This document shows, one piece after another, positions 21,298 through 30,607 of a DNA stretch of 64,000 bases. Location of the stretch: NCBI GenBank assembly GCA_947488815.1, contig CANLCC010000009.1, forward strand, positions 1-64,000. Reading direction: 5' to 3'. Within the stretch, counting starts at the first letter, position 1. The number at the start of each line of letters is the position of its first letter. This DNA comes from CAIQIA01 sp945861105 (GTDB lineage: Bacteria > Cyanobacteriota > Cyanobacteriia > PCC-6307 > Cyanobiaceae). The notes under the pieces are model-generated. The model searched no databases. It was not told where the DNA came from and saw only the letters and a list, made by a program, of their open reading frames with translations. Both the position numbers and the translations under genes were made by a program.

Positions 21298-23761
21298 CGT
21301 CGAGCAGGGGCAGCAGTCGTTGCACGGTCTCACCGGCGGGCAGTTCCAGCGGTGTTCCGGCACCCCGGCCGTCTTCGACGGGCAGGGCGTCGGTGGTGAG
21401 CCGCAGGCCGCCCCCCCTGGTCTGCACCGTCAGCAGGCCGCCGTTGTCGCAGCGCAGATCCACCAGTCGATCCTGGCGATCGCTGAAGCGCAGCCCGATC
21501 TCGCCCAGGTCGCCCCGCTGGCAGCGGCGCAGGCCGGCCACCGCGAGCCGCTTGAGCCGTCCGAGGGCACTCACCAGCAGCACCGTGCCTGTGGCCGGGG
21601 CAGCGGCGGCCCCCACGATCGTCTCCCCCGGCAACCGTCGCATCAGGGTTGGGCCCTGGGCGCTGCGGCCCATCAGCGGCACCGAGGCGTCGTCGATGGG
21701 CAAGCGCAGCAGCCGGCCGGTGCTGCTGGCCACCAGCAGGTCATCGCCCGGCCGGCAGCACACCACCCGCTCCAGCTCGACCCCATCCTTGAGCTTGAGC
21801 ACCGACACCGCCCGTCCCGAGAGGTCGCGGCTCTCGGCGCCGGCCAGCCGTTTGATGCGGCCATCGCTGCTCAGCAGCGCCAGGCTCACCTCCGGACCGT
21901 CGTCGGCCGGCAGCGGCAGCACGTCGATGATCCGTTCGCCTGACCCCTCCACGCTGTCGGGCAGGAAGCGTTCGATCGCCGCCGCCTGCTGGGCGGCGAA
22001 CTCCCAGCGCAGCAGGGCCATCCGGCCGGTGTTGGTGAAGGCGAGCAGCAGCGGTGGCGGCTGCACGGGCAGGATCAGCCGTGCCGCCGCTCCGGGGCTG
22101 CTCCAGGCCTGGGGCTCCTGCAGACGCAGCCGGCCCAGCACCTGGGGGGTGACGATCCGCAGGATGCCGTCGCCCTGGAGCACCAGGCGGCTGTCGCTGC
22201 CGAGGCTGGCCAGGGCCTGCTGCCGCTGGGCCCCGGCCGATGGCCGCTGGGCGGCGCCACGCTGGGCGGCGAGTTCATCACCACCTTCCACCAGGCGGGT
22301 GCGCCGCGGGCTGGCGAACCGTTTCCGCAGACCCTTCAGCTCTCGCACCATGGTGTCGAGCAGGGTGTCGCGATCGTCGAGCAGGTGGCTCAGGCGGCCC
22401 TGCTCCTGGCGCAGGTCGTCCAGCTCCTGGCGCAGGCTTTCCTGCTCCAGTCCCGTCAGCCGCCGCAGGGGCATCGCCAGCACGGCATCGGCCTGGCGTT
22501 CGCTGAGGTCGAGCCGCACCTGCAGGCTGGCCCGGGCTGTGGCGGCATCCCGAGCTTCGCGGATCATCGTGATCACGGCGTTGAGGTCATCGAGGGCCCG
22601 GATGAGGCCCTCCACCACCTCGAGCCGGTCTTCGGTGCGCTTGAGCAGGAACCGGGTGCGGCGCACCAGGGTGAGCTCGCGGTAGTCGAGAAAGTGCTGC
22701 AGCAGCTGCCGCAGGCTCAGCTGCTGCGGCCGGCCATCCACCAGGGCCAGCAGGATGGCGCCGAAATTGCTCTGCAGGGCGGTGCGCCGCTCGAGTTCCC
22801 GCCGCAGGCTCTCGGCATCGGCGTCGCGCCGCAGTTCGACCACGACCCGCATGCCTTCGCGATCGCTTTCATCGCGGATGTCGGCGATGCCGTTGATGCG
22901 TCCGTCGTTGACCTGTTCGGCCAGTTTCTCGATCCACGACGATTTGCTGAGCTGGTAAGGCAGTTCGGTGATCACCACGGCGCTGCGGCGGTGGCGTCCC
23001 TTGCCCGGCTGCACCTCCTCGAGGTGGCTGACGCCGCGCATGGGGATGCTGCCCCGGCCCTGGAGGTAGGTGTCCCGCAGGCCACTGCCGGTGAGCACCA
23101 CGCCACCGGTGGGAAAGTCGGGCCCGGGCACCAGCTCCAGCAGCTTGTCGTCCGGCAGGTCGGGCTTGCGGATCAGGGCGATCAGGGCGTCGACCACTTC
23201 CCCGAGGTTGTGGGGCGGGATGCTGGTGGCCATGCCCACGGCGATGCCGCTGCAGCCGTTGATCAGCAGGAACGGCAGCTGGGCCGGCAACACCGTCGGT
23301 TCCTGCTGCGAACCGTCGAAGTTGGCGGCGAAATCGACGGTGTCGCTGCCGATCTCCTCGAGCATGCCCAGGTGGGCGATGGGGGCGAGGCGGGTTTCGG
23401 TGTACCGCATCGCCGCCGGTGGGTCGTCGTCGACCGAACCGAAGTTGCCGTGGCCGTCGAGCAACGGCTCGCGGCTCACGAAGGTCTGCACCAGTCGCAC
23501 CAGGGCTTCGTAGACCGCCTGGTCCCCGTGGGGGTGGTACTTGCCCAGCACGTCCCCCACCACGCGGGCGCACTTGCGGTAGGGCCGGTCGGGCGTCAGA
23601 CCGAGTTCATGCATCGCGAACAGGATGCGGCGCTGCACGGGCTTGAGACCGTCGCGCACATCCGGCAGCGCCCGACCCACGATCACGCTCATCGCGTATT
23701 CGAGATACGAGCGCTGCATCTCCTGATGCAGGGCGATCGGAACGATCCGCTCGTCCGCCAT
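21281..23761 (-). CDS. parC: Type II topoisomerase subunit A, ParC/GyrA family
   Basis: 826 residues. The breakage-reunion domain is clear: MADERIVPIALHQEMQ start, SYLEYAMSVIVGRALPDVRDGLKPVQRRIL, KCARVVGDVLGKYHPHGD, and the catalytic tyrosine in AMRYTETRL. A beta-pinwheel C-terminal domain follows, but I see no canonical GyrA box (QRRGG-type), so topoisomerase IV subunit A is favoured over gyrase. In Prochlorococcus the gene at this place is labelled gyrase/topoisomerase IV subunit A, as I recall. It is upstream of the TolC-family gene, overlapping it. Confidence 0.93.
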   Translation of the reverse strand: MADERIVPIALHQEMQRSYLEYAMSVIVGRALPDVRDGLKPVQRRILFAMHELGLTPDRPYRKCARVVGDVLGKYHPHGDQAVYEALVRLVQTFVSREPLLDGHGNFGSVDDDPPAAMRYTETRLAPIAHLGMLEEIGSDTVDFAANFDGSQQEPTVLPAQLPFLLINGCSGIAVGMATSIPPHNLGEVVDALIALIRKPDLPDDKLLELVPGPDFPTGGVVLTGSGLRDTYLQGRGSIPMRGVSHLEEVQPGKGRHRRSAVVITELPYQLSKSSWIEKLAEQVNDGRINGIADIRDESDREGMRVVVELRRDADAESLRRELERRTALQSNFGAILLALVDGRPQQLSLRQLLQHFLDYRELTLVRRTRFLLKRTEDRLEVVEGLIRALDDLNAVITMIREARDAATARASLQVRLDLSERQADAVLAMPLRRLTGLEQESLRQELDDLRQEQGRLSHLLDDRDTLLDTMVRELKGLRKRFASPRRTRLVEGGDELAAQRGAAQRPSAGAQRQQALASLGSDSRLVLQGDGILRIVTPQVLGRLRLQEPQAWSSPGAAARLILPVQPPPLLLAFTNTGRMALLRWEFAAQQAAAIERFLPDSVEGSGERIIDVLPLPADDGPEVSLALLSSDGRIKRLAGAESRDLSGRAVSVLKLKDGVELERVVCCRPGDDLLVASSTGRLLRLPIDDASVPLMGRSAQGPTLMRRLPGETIVGAAAAPATGTVLLVSALGRLKRLAVAGLRRCQRGDLGEIGLRFSDRQDRLVDLRCDNGGLLTVQTRGGGLRLTTDALPVEDGRGAGTPLELPAGETVQRLLPLLDDGQSN

Positions 23762-23831
23762 CTCGGTCGCTGTCGTTGGAATCGGTGGGCGTCAGCCTAC
23801 AGATGGTCCCCGGTTCTGACGCCCGCCAGGG

Positions 23832-24695
23832 TCAGTCGCCGCCGCTGCCCGCCAGGCCCTGGGCCCGATCGACCGCCGTGCGCAGCCGTTCGTCGCCGAA
23901 CATCGCCTGGGTGTCGCGGCGGAGCCGTTCGCCCCAGAGCTGGTCTTTCTGGTACTTGTCGAGTGCGTAATCGGGTTCCTTGGCCAGGGCCTGCACCGCC
24001 AGGCCCACGGTTTCGGCGGTGGTGCGTCCCTGGGCGTAAAGGGCGGCCGCCAGGGCGAGGGTGGGTTCCGCTGCGCCGGGGCTGAGCTCGAGGGCCTTGC
24101 GCCAGCGGGCCACCGCTTCGCTGTTCTGCCCCAGTTCGTAGAGCACGATGCCCTGGTTGTTGACGGCCTCCCAGAAGTTGCGCCGCAGGCCCGAGGCCTT
24201 CTCGAACGATCCCAGGGCCGTGGCCAGGTCGCCCAGCTGGATCTGGGCATTGCCGAGGTCGAAATAGGCGGCGGCGTTGCTGCCGTCGAGGCGCAGGCCC
24301 TCGCGGATCAGTCGCTGGGCCTCCTCGGCTTTGCCCTTGCGCAGGTTCAGGGCCCCTTCGGCGAACCACACCCCCGGGTTGGAGGGGTTGAGCTGCTTGG
24401 CGCGGCCCAGGGCCACGGCCGCCGCATCGGCCTTGTCGCTGCGCAGCTGGGCTTCGGCCAGCACCAGCCAGGCGCGGGGATCGTTGGGCAGCACCTGCAC
24501 CGCCAGTTCCGCCAGCCGCCGTGCCTCCTCGGCCTGGCCCATCTGCAGCAGACCGGCGGCGGCGCCGGCGATGCCCAGCCCCGCTTCGTTCAGCTCCTTG
24601 ACGCTGGGCACATAGACGTAGGGCACCAGGGCCGAAGCCGGCAGGGGCATCAGACCTGCGGCCGCCGCCAGCAAGGGGAGCAGCCAGCGACGCAT
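23832..24695 (-). CDS. Secreted TPR-repeat protein
   Basis: 287 residues from the ATG at 24695 (a start 21 bp upstream is possible). A signal peptide MRRWLLPLLAAAAGLMPLPASA is followed by about five to six tetratricopeptide repeats (for example AAYFDLGNAQIQLGDLATAL and AVNNQGIVLYELGQNSEAV). TPR arrays mediate protein contacts; here in the periplasm or thylakoid lumen. It is the TPR gene between the topoisomerase subunit and queG in the conserved order. Partners unknown. Confidence 0.88.
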   Translation of the reverse strand: MRRWLLPLLAAAAGLMPLPASALVPYVYVPSVKELNEAGLGIAGAAAGLLQMGQAEEARRLAELAVQVLPNDPRAWLVLAEAQLRSDKADAAAVALGRAKQLNPSNPGVWFAEGALNLRKGKAEEAQRLIREGLRLDGSNAAAYFDLGNAQIQLGDLATALGSFEKASGLRRNFWEAVNNQGIVLYELGQNSEAVARWRKALELSPGAAEPTLALAAALYAQGRTTAETVGLAVQALAKEPDYALDKYQKDQLWGERLRRDTQAMFGDERLRTAVDRAQGLAGSGGD

Positions 24696-24720
24696 GGCTT
24701 GGATCCGTAGTGACACGAGC

Positions 24721-25674
24721 CTAGGGGCTGTCGGCGGTGGTGCCTGCCGCAGCCCGCAGGTTGCGCCGCCACATCCAGGGGCGGATGCGCCTCAGGGCCG
24801 AGGCCCGCAGGGCGTCGTCCCAGCGGCCGTCGTCCCAGGTCAGCAGCGTGGCGCTGTCTGTGCTGAGGATCCAGTCGCGGGGGCGGCAGGCGGGATCATC
24901 GGGGGCCGGCGCCAGATCCTGGTTCCAGGGGCAGGCCTCCTGGCAGAGATCGCAGCCGGCCACCCACCCCTGCAGCTGGGCGCTGATGGCTGCCGGCAGG
25001 GTGGGATCGCGGTTCTCGATGGTGTGGTACGCGATGCAGCGGCGGCTGTCGACCACGAAGGGCTCAGGGATGGCCCCGGTGGGACAGGCCGGCAGGCAGC
25101 GGCTGCAGCTGCCGCAACGGGGCCGGGCCGGTGTGTCGGCGGGCAGCGGCAGATCGGTGATCAGCGCCCCGAGCAGCAGCCACGAGCCGCGGCGGTGGTG
25201 GATGAGGTTGCCGTGCTTGCCGATCCAGCCCAGGCCCGCCTCTTCGGCCCAGGCCTTTTCCATCAGAGGTGCCGCATCGACGCAGACCCGCCAGCGGCAG
25301 TCGGCCTGCTGCTGCTGCAACCAGCGGCCCAGCCGCCGCAGCCGGCCGTCGATGACGCGGTGGTAGTCGCGTCCCCAGCCGTAGCGGGCAATGCGTGGTG
25401 CCTGCGGTTGCTGCCGTTCGGGGCGGCTGTAGTCGAGGGCCACCAGCAGCAGACTGGCGGCGCCGGGCAGCAGGGCCTGCAGCTGCCGCCGGCGTGGGTC
25501 GTGCATCCAGCCCAGCCCGGCGGCGTGGCCGGCCGCCAGCCAGCGTTCCAGGGCTTCGCTGCGCAGCTGCAGCCGCGGGCTGCCCGCGGCGCTGGCCAGA
25601 CCCGCCAGGGCAAACCCCTCGGCCAGGGCCTGGGCCTTGAGGCCGGCGGCCAGTGCAGCCAGGCGATCAGCCAT
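24721..25674 (-). CDS. queG: Epoxyqueuosine reductase QueG
   Basis: 317 residues. It is a cobalamin and 4Fe-4S enzyme performing the last step of queuosine synthesis on tRNA. An N-terminal cobalamin-binding part contains VDAAPLMEKAWAEEAGLGWIGKHG. A bacterial ferredoxin-like module follows with CGSCSRCLPACPTGAI and CDLCQEACPWN (eight cysteines for two clusters). It lies head to head with the HpsJ-like gene and 25 bp upstream of the TPR gene start. Confidence 0.95.
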   Translation of the reverse strand: MADRLAALAAGLKAQALAEGFALAGLASAAGSPRLQLRSEALERWLAAGHAAGLGWMHDPRRRQLQALLPGAASLLLVALDYSRPERQQPQAPRIARYGWGRDYHRVIDGRLRRLGRWLQQQQADCRWRVCVDAAPLMEKAWAEEAGLGWIGKHGNLIHHRRGSWLLLGALITDLPLPADTPARPRCGSCSRCLPACPTGAIPEPFVVDSRRCIAYHTIENRDPTLPAAISAQLQGWVAGCDLCQEACPWNQDLAPAPDDPACRPRDWILSTDSATLLTWDDGRWDDALRASALRRIRPWMWRRNLRAAAGTTADSP

Positions 25675-25724
25675 GCGAAGGGTTCTCCGGACGCCCGTAC
25701 AGTTGCGCCCATCGGCATTCTCCC

Positions 25725-26375
25725 GTGAGCTCCTTCTCTCCCTCCCGCCTCCCCCTGCTCCTGCGCTGGATGGGTGGAGTGCAGGTGCTCGTGCTGCTGC
25801 TGCAGCTGCTGTCGGTGCTTGTCGCCAACGCCTGGGGGGAAGAGGCCTTCCGCCAGCTGCTGGCCGACACCCTGATCAAGGGGGCACCCCTGGCGCTGCT
25901 GGGGCTGCTGCTGATGCTCATCGCCGACCGTCTCGATCAGCCCGGACCCGACCGCACCCCCCTGCGCTGGACGGTGATGGTTCTCTCGGGTCTGCTGGCC
26001 TTGGGCCTCCTGTTCGCCGTGCCCGTGACGGTGGCCGGCAACAGCATTCTCGAGGGCCAGGCCGATCAGGCGGTGACCCAGAAACGCACCGAACTCGACC
26101 GGGCGCGGCAGGAAAGCCGCAATCCGCAGCTGATCGAAGCCCTCACGGGTCAGCTGCGCCAGACCGGCCAGGTGCCGCCCGAGGCCAGCGCCGCCCAGGT
26201 GCGGCAGCAGGTGCAGCGGTTCATCGACGGTCGCCTCAGCCAGCTGCAGCAGCAGCTGAACCAGGCCGAACGGGCCCGCAGCCTCACCCTGGGCCAGCGG
26301 CGCTTCAGCGGCACCGCCGTGGCCCTCGTGCTGGCCCTGGCGGCTGCGGCCCTGGCCGCGGCGGCGGTCCTCTGA
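25725..26375 (+). CDS. HpsJ-like membrane protein
   Basis: 216 residues from a GTG at 25725; the frame is open from 25653, but that would overlap queG. The N-terminal half has three hydrophobic segments (MGGVQVLVLLLQLLSVLVA, APLALLGLLLMLIA, WTVMVLSGLLALGLLFAVPV), then a Gln-rich coiled-coil (about residues 115-190) and a last hydrophobic segment at the end. The architecture resembles the cyanobacterial HpsJ family, named for hormogonium polysaccharide work in Nostoc. In unicellular species the role is unknown. The family call is from overall architecture. Confidence 0.6.
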   Translation: MSSFSPSRLPLLLRWMGGVQVLVLLLQLLSVLVANAWGEEAFRQLLADTLIKGAPLALLGLLLMLIADRLDQPGPDRTPLRWTVMVLSGLLALGLLFAVPVTVAGNSILEGQADQAVTQKRTELDRARQESRNPQLIEALTGQLRQTGQVPPEASAAQVRQQVQRFIDGRLSQLQQQLNQAERARSLTLGQRRFSGTAVALVLALAAAALAAAAVL

Positions 26376-26428
26376 CCGCGCCCCCTCGCTAAGTTGCAGA
26401 ACGACCGCGTCCCCCTGGATCTGCCTTG

Positions 26429-27169
26429 GTGCCGACCCGACCCAGCCCGGAGCCGCCGGTCACCGTGCGCCTCCAGAAAGATCTCAAGAACGACCTGATC
26501 GCCGGGCTTCTGGTCGTCATCCCCCTGGCGACCACCATCTGGCTGATCACGGTGATCACCCGCTTCGTGGTGTCGTTTCTGACATCGGTCCCGAAGCAGT
26601 TCAACCCCTTCAACACGCTCAACCCGCTGCTGCAGGAGCTGATCAACCTGTCGGTGGGCCTGCTGGTGCCCCTGCTGGCGATCCTGCTCATCGGTCTGAT
26701 GGCCCGCAACATCGTGGGCCGCTGGCTGCTCGATTTCGGTGAAGGCACCCTTGCCCGCATTCCCCTGGCGGGAACCATCTACAAGACCCTCAAGCAGATT
26801 CTCGAGACGGTGCTGCGCGACAACAGCACCCGGTTTCGGCGGGTGGTGCTGGTGGAGTATCCCCGCGAGGGCCTGTTCGCCCTGGGCTTCGTGACCGGGG
26901 TGCTGGGGGCGGCGATGCAGGGGGGATTCGGCCAGCCGATGCTGAGCGTCTTCATCCCCACCGCCCCCAACCCCACCACCGGCTGGTACTGCGTCGTGCC
27001 CGAAACGGCGGTGCGGGACCTCGACATGACCGTCGAGGATGCCTTCCGCACGATCATCTCGGCCGGCATCGTCAGCCCAGACGACCGGGAACCCCCGGCC
27101 AGTCGCAGTTTTGCCAGTCTGCTGGCCCAGCTGCGGCCGTCGTCTGCCACCGTGCCGCCCAAGGCCTGA
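26429..27169 (+). CDS. DUF502 membrane protein
   Basis: 246 residues from GTG 26429 (TTG immediately upstream is the alternative). Two hydrophobic segments (DLIAGLLVVIPLATTIWLITVITRF and LINLSVGLLVPLLAILLIGLMA, residues about 20-45 and 72-93) are followed by a conserved soluble part with IPLAGTIYKTLKQI, VLVEYPREG and VFIPTAPNPTTGWY, which are DUF502 hallmarks. Function unknown; plant relatives are membrane proteins. It is directly upstream of nusB (4-bp gap) in a plus-strand run with ftsY. Confidence 0.85.
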   Translation: MPTRPSPEPPVTVRLQKDLKNDLIAGLLVVIPLATTIWLITVITRFVVSFLTSVPKQFNPFNTLNPLLQELINLSVGLLVPLLAILLIGLMARNIVGRWLLDFGEGTLARIPLAGTIYKTLKQILETVLRDNSTRFRRVVLVEYPREGLFALGFVTGVLGAAMQGGFGQPMLSVFIPTAPNPTTGWYCVVPETAVRDLDMTVEDAFRTIISAGIVSPDDREPPASRSFASLLAQLRPSSATVPPKA

Positions 27170-27173
27170 ACCC

Positions 27174-27794
27174 ATGTCTGACCGTTCCATCGCCAGGGAA
27201 CTGGCCCTGCTGATCCTTGGGCAGCGCAGTGGTCGTGCCGAGCGGGCCCCCGGGGTCGACCAGCTGCTGGCCCAGGCCCTGGCCTCCCTGGCCAGCCATC
27301 TGCGCGATGCCCTCGACCGTTCGGCCGAGGATCTGCAGCAGGTTCAGCAGGCCCTGCTGGAGAGTGAACTGTCGGAGGGCGACCTGCCGCGGGTGCGGCA
27401 GCACCTCAGCCAGGGCCTCGAACGGTCGGAGCAGGTGCTCAACCGGCTGTCGGCAAGCCTCGATCTGCCGCGGCTGCTGTCGCTGGCCGACCAGGCCAGC
27501 CTGCGCAGCTGGGCCCTTGAACGCAGCCAGGCGGTCATCGACGCCCAGCCCGACCTCGATCGCCGCATCGATGGGGTGATGGAGGGGTGGCGCCTCACCC
27601 GCCTGCCCCGCATCGACCAGGACATCCTGCGGCTGGCGGTGGTGGAGATCGAACGGTTCGGCACTCCGTCGGCGGTGGCATGCAACGAAGCGGTGGAACT
27701 GGCCCATCGCTACAGCGATGAGGCGGGGCGGCGCATGATCAACGGGGTGCTGCGCCGCTACACCGTCGCCCTCGACCATCCCCTGCAGTCCTGA
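27174..27794 (+). CDS. nusB: Transcription antitermination factor NusB
   Basis: 206 residues, longer than the about 140 of E. coli NusB because of an inserted helical Gln/Glu/Arg-rich region. The start MSDRSIARELALLILGQ and the C-terminal half (GWRLTRLPRIDQDILRLAVVEI, NEAVELAHRYSDEAGRRMINGVLRR) are diagnostic. NusB with NusE binds boxA RNA in rRNA antitermination. It is 4 bp downstream of DUF502 and 4 bp upstream of ftsY, an operon-like arrangement. Confidence 0.94.
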   Translation: MSDRSIARELALLILGQRSGRAERAPGVDQLLAQALASLASHLRDALDRSAEDLQQVQQALLESELSEGDLPRVRQHLSQGLERSEQVLNRLSASLDLPRLLSLADQASLRSWALERSQAVIDAQPDLDRRIDGVMEGWRLTRLPRIDQDILRLAVVEIERFGTPSAVACNEAVELAHRYSDEAGRRMINGVLRRYTVALDHPLQS

Positions 27795-27798
27795 TCCG

Positions 27799-29160
27799 AT
27801 GGCCGAGTTCGACTGGTTCCAGCGCAGTGCCACCCCGCCGCCGGCGGAGGCCGATCCCCAGCAGGACGCCCTGGCCTGGGCCCGCGAGGCCTACGCCCGT
27901 CTGAAGGCCCAGCAGCAGACCGCCGCCCCCGAGGTTGCGCCCGAATTCGAACCCGAACCCGAATCCTTCGTCCCACCCGAACCCGAACCCACTCCAGAAC
28001 ACGAACCGGAACCCCAACCCACTCCCGAACCGCAACCCTCGCTGCTGGAGCAGGCGATGGCCAAGCGGCAGGAGCGGCTGGCGGTGCTGCAGACCCCCGA
28101 GGCACCTGCCGTCGAGGACAGGCAGGGCGATGGGGATGACCCCAGCCTCGGGGCCCTCGACGACGCCTTCCTCTGGTCCGCCGAGGTGCTTGCGGCCCAG
28201 GGCCGCAGCGTTGATGACGTCTCGCTCGAAGAGATCGACTGGCTCAGCCGCCTGCGGCGCGGCATGGAGAAGACCCGCCAGGGGTTCGTCACCGGCCTGC
28301 TCGAACGCCTGGGCACCGACCCTCTCAGCGGCGAGACCCTCGATGAGATCGAGTCGCTGCTGCTGCGGGCCGACGTGGGGGTGCAGGCCACCGATCGGCT
28401 GCTCGATCGCCTGCGGCGACGCATGAACGAGACGGTGCTCGAAGGGCCCGAGGCCCTCGACCTGCTGCGGTCCGAACTGCGGCAGCTGCTTGATGCACCG
28501 CTGGCCGACGGCCGCAGCCCCCTGCTGGCCCCCCGCCGCGGGGTGCTCAACATCTGGCTGCTGGTGGGGGTCAACGGTGTGGGCAAGACCACCACCCTGG
28601 GCAAGCTGGCCCATCTGGCCGTGCGCAGCGGCTACAGCTGCCTGATCGCCGCCGGCGACACCTTCCGGGCGGCGGCTGTGCAGCAGCTGCAGGTTTGGGC
28701 CGACCGCAGCGCCGTGCCGCTGATTGCCAATCCCTCCGCCAATGCCGATCCCGCCGCCGTGGTGTACGACGCCATCGGCGCCGCCCGTTCCCGCGGCAGT
28801 GAACTGCTGCTGGTCGACACCGCCGGCCGGCTGCAGACCAAGAACAACCTGATGGAAGAGCTGGCCAAGGTGCGGCGCATCGTCGACCGTCTGGCCCCCG
28901 AGGCCTGTGTCGAGTCGCTGCTGGTGCTGGATGCCAGCCAGGGGCAGAACGGCCTGCGCCAGGCCATGGCCTTTGCCCCGGCCGCCGGTCTCAGCGGTGT
29001 GGTGCTCACCAAGCTCGACGGCACCGCCCGCGGCGGTGTGGCCCTGGCGGTGGCGGCCGAGGCCGGTCTGCCGATCCGCTTCATCGGTGCCGGCGAGGGC
29101 CTGCGGGATCTGAGGCCGTTCAACAGCTTCGAGTTCGTCGAAGCGCTGCTGGCCCGCTGA
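27799..29160 (+). CDS. ftsY: Signal recognition particle receptor FtsY
   Basis: 453 residues. FtsY is the SRP receptor GTPase for membrane protein targeting. The first 90 residues are acidic and Pro/Glu-rich (a repetitive A-domain around residues 45-75), then an NG domain: VNGVGKTTTLGKLA (G1), AAGDTFRAAAVQQL, LVDTAGRLQTK (G3), TKLDGTARGG (G4). The acidic A-domain normally aids membrane or translocon contact. Codons follow nusB by 4 bp. Confidence 0.95.
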   Translation: MAEFDWFQRSATPPPAEADPQQDALAWAREAYARLKAQQQTAAPEVAPEFEPEPESFVPPEPEPTPEHEPEPQPTPEPQPSLLEQAMAKRQERLAVLQTPEAPAVEDRQGDGDDPSLGALDDAFLWSAEVLAAQGRSVDDVSLEEIDWLSRLRRGMEKTRQGFVTGLLERLGTDPLSGETLDEIESLLLRADVGVQATDRLLDRLRRRMNETVLEGPEALDLLRSELRQLLDAPLADGRSPLLAPRRGVLNIWLLVGVNGVGKTTTLGKLAHLAVRSGYSCLIAAGDTFRAAAVQQLQVWADRSAVPLIANPSANADPAAVVYDAIGAARSRGSELLLVDTAGRLQTKNNLMEELAKVRRIVDRLAPEACVESLLVLDASQGQNGLRQAMAFAPAAGLSGVVLTKLDGTARGGVALAVAAEAGLPIRFIGAGEGLRDLRPFNSFEFVEALLAR

Positions 29161-29210
29161 CCAGCGCCGGGGCGGATCGTCGCTACGGTGGAACTCCACC
29201 CGGCACCCCC

Positions 29211-30584
29211 ATGGGCGCCCAGCCGCTCACCCCGGCCGCTTCCCTGCGGCAGCTGATCGACAGCCTCAACCGGGAACAGCGCCGCACCCAGGAACTGCTG
29301 GCCTCCCTGGGCTTTGCCCTGCGCAGTTTCACCAACCTCAGCCGTTTTCTCGAGCTGGTGCCGCTGCTCACCGCCCGCCTGGTGGATGCCGAGGGATCGC
29401 TGCTGCTGTCGTTTCGCAGTGACGGCAGCCTCTGGCGCGAGCAGCTGCACAGTTCACCCCCCGACCGCTGTGCGGCCCTGCTGCAGCAGCTGGCGGTGCT
29501 GAGCGACCAGGATCTCGACCGCCAGGCCGGGGATGAGGCCATGGCGACCCGGCTGGATCGGCTGGTGCGGCGCCACCTGGGGGATGTGCAGCTGTTCGGC
29601 ACGTCGGTGGTGGCCAAGAACCGCCAGCGGGGGCGGCTGTATGTGTTCAGCGCCGACCCGCAGTTCTCGTGGAGCGATGTGCGTCGCCGCCATGTGCAGC
29701 TGGTGGCCGACCAGACCGCCGTCGCGATCGAGAACGAACTGCTGCTTGAAGAGATGCGCCGCCATCAGCGGCTGGATCAGCAGCTGAGCATCGGCGGTGA
29801 GATCCAGGCGCAGCTGCTGCCCAGCCGCTGCCCGGTGATCGAAGGGGTCGAGCTGGCTGCCCGCTGCCGGCCTGCCTTTCAGGTGGGTGGCGATTACTAC
29901 GACTTCATCCCCACCCGTCCTGACGTGAGTGACCGGCGGCGGGAGACCGGCCGCTGGGCGCTGGTGATGGGGGATGTGATGGGCAAGGGCATCCCTGCGG
30001 GTCTGCTGATGACCCTGTTGCGGGGGATGCTGCGGGCGGAGGTGATCACCGGCCATTCGCCCGATCGCATCCTGCACGACCTCAACCAGCTGGCCCAGGA
30101 GGACCTGGCCCATTCGAACCGGTTCGTGACGCTTTTCTATTCCGATTACGACCCGGTGAGTCGCCGGCTGCGCTTCAGCAATGCCGCCCACAATCCGCCG
30201 CTGCTGTGGCGGCGCCAGCGCCACAGCGTCGAGCGCCTCGATGCCCCCGGCCTGCTGATCGGCCTGCAGCCCGACGCCGACTACGGCGCTGAGCAGGTGC
30301 AGCTCGAGCCCGGAGACGTGCTGCTCTATTACACCGATGGCGTCACCGAAGCTCTCGGTGCCAACGGCGACCGCTTTGACGAGCAGCGGCTGATGGAGAC
30401 CCTCCAGAGCGTCTCCGGCACGGGCGCCACGGCCCAGGGGATTCTTGACCGCCTGTTCGAGCGGCTTGACCGTTTCATCGGTCCCGGGCGCCAACTGGAG
30501 GATGACGCCTCGATCGTGGTGCTGAAGGTGCGTGACGAGGTGGTGCTGCCCCCCCTGCCGGAGCCATCGCCGGCCGCTGCCTAG
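29211..30584 (+). CDS. PP2C (SpoIIE/RsbU)-type phosphatase with N-terminal GAF-like domain
   Basis: 457 residues. The N-terminal about 190 residues look like a GAF sensor domain (TNLSRFLELVPLLTARLVDAEGSLLLSF, VADQTAVAIENELL). The C-terminal half is a PP2C phosphatase of the SpoIIE/RsbU kind with GGDYYDF (metal ligands), VMGDVMGKGIPAGLLMTLLR, SNAAHNPPLLWR, LYYTDGVTEA and DDASIVVLKV. Such proteins dephosphorylate anti-anti-sigma-type partners. No partner is encoded nearby. It lies between ftsY and argH on the same strand. Confidence 0.9.
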   Translation: MGAQPLTPAASLRQLIDSLNREQRRTQELLASLGFALRSFTNLSRFLELVPLLTARLVDAEGSLLLSFRSDGSLWREQLHSSPPDRCAALLQQLAVLSDQDLDRQAGDEAMATRLDRLVRRHLGDVQLFGTSVVAKNRQRGRLYVFSADPQFSWSDVRRRHVQLVADQTAVAIENELLLEEMRRHQRLDQQLSIGGEIQAQLLPSRCPVIEGVELAARCRPAFQVGGDYYDFIPTRPDVSDRRRETGRWALVMGDVMGKGIPAGLLMTLLRGMLRAEVITGHSPDRILHDLNQLAQEDLAHSNRFVTLFYSDYDPVSRRLRFSNAAHNPPLLWRRQRHSVERLDAPGLLIGLQPDADYGAEQVQLEPGDVLLYYTDGVTEALGANGDRFDEQRLMETLQSVSGTGATAQGILDRLFERLDRFIGPGRQLEDDASIVVLKVRDEVVLPPLPEPSPAAA

Positions 30585-30607
30585 AGTCCGGCGGGGACTG
30601 GGCAGCC

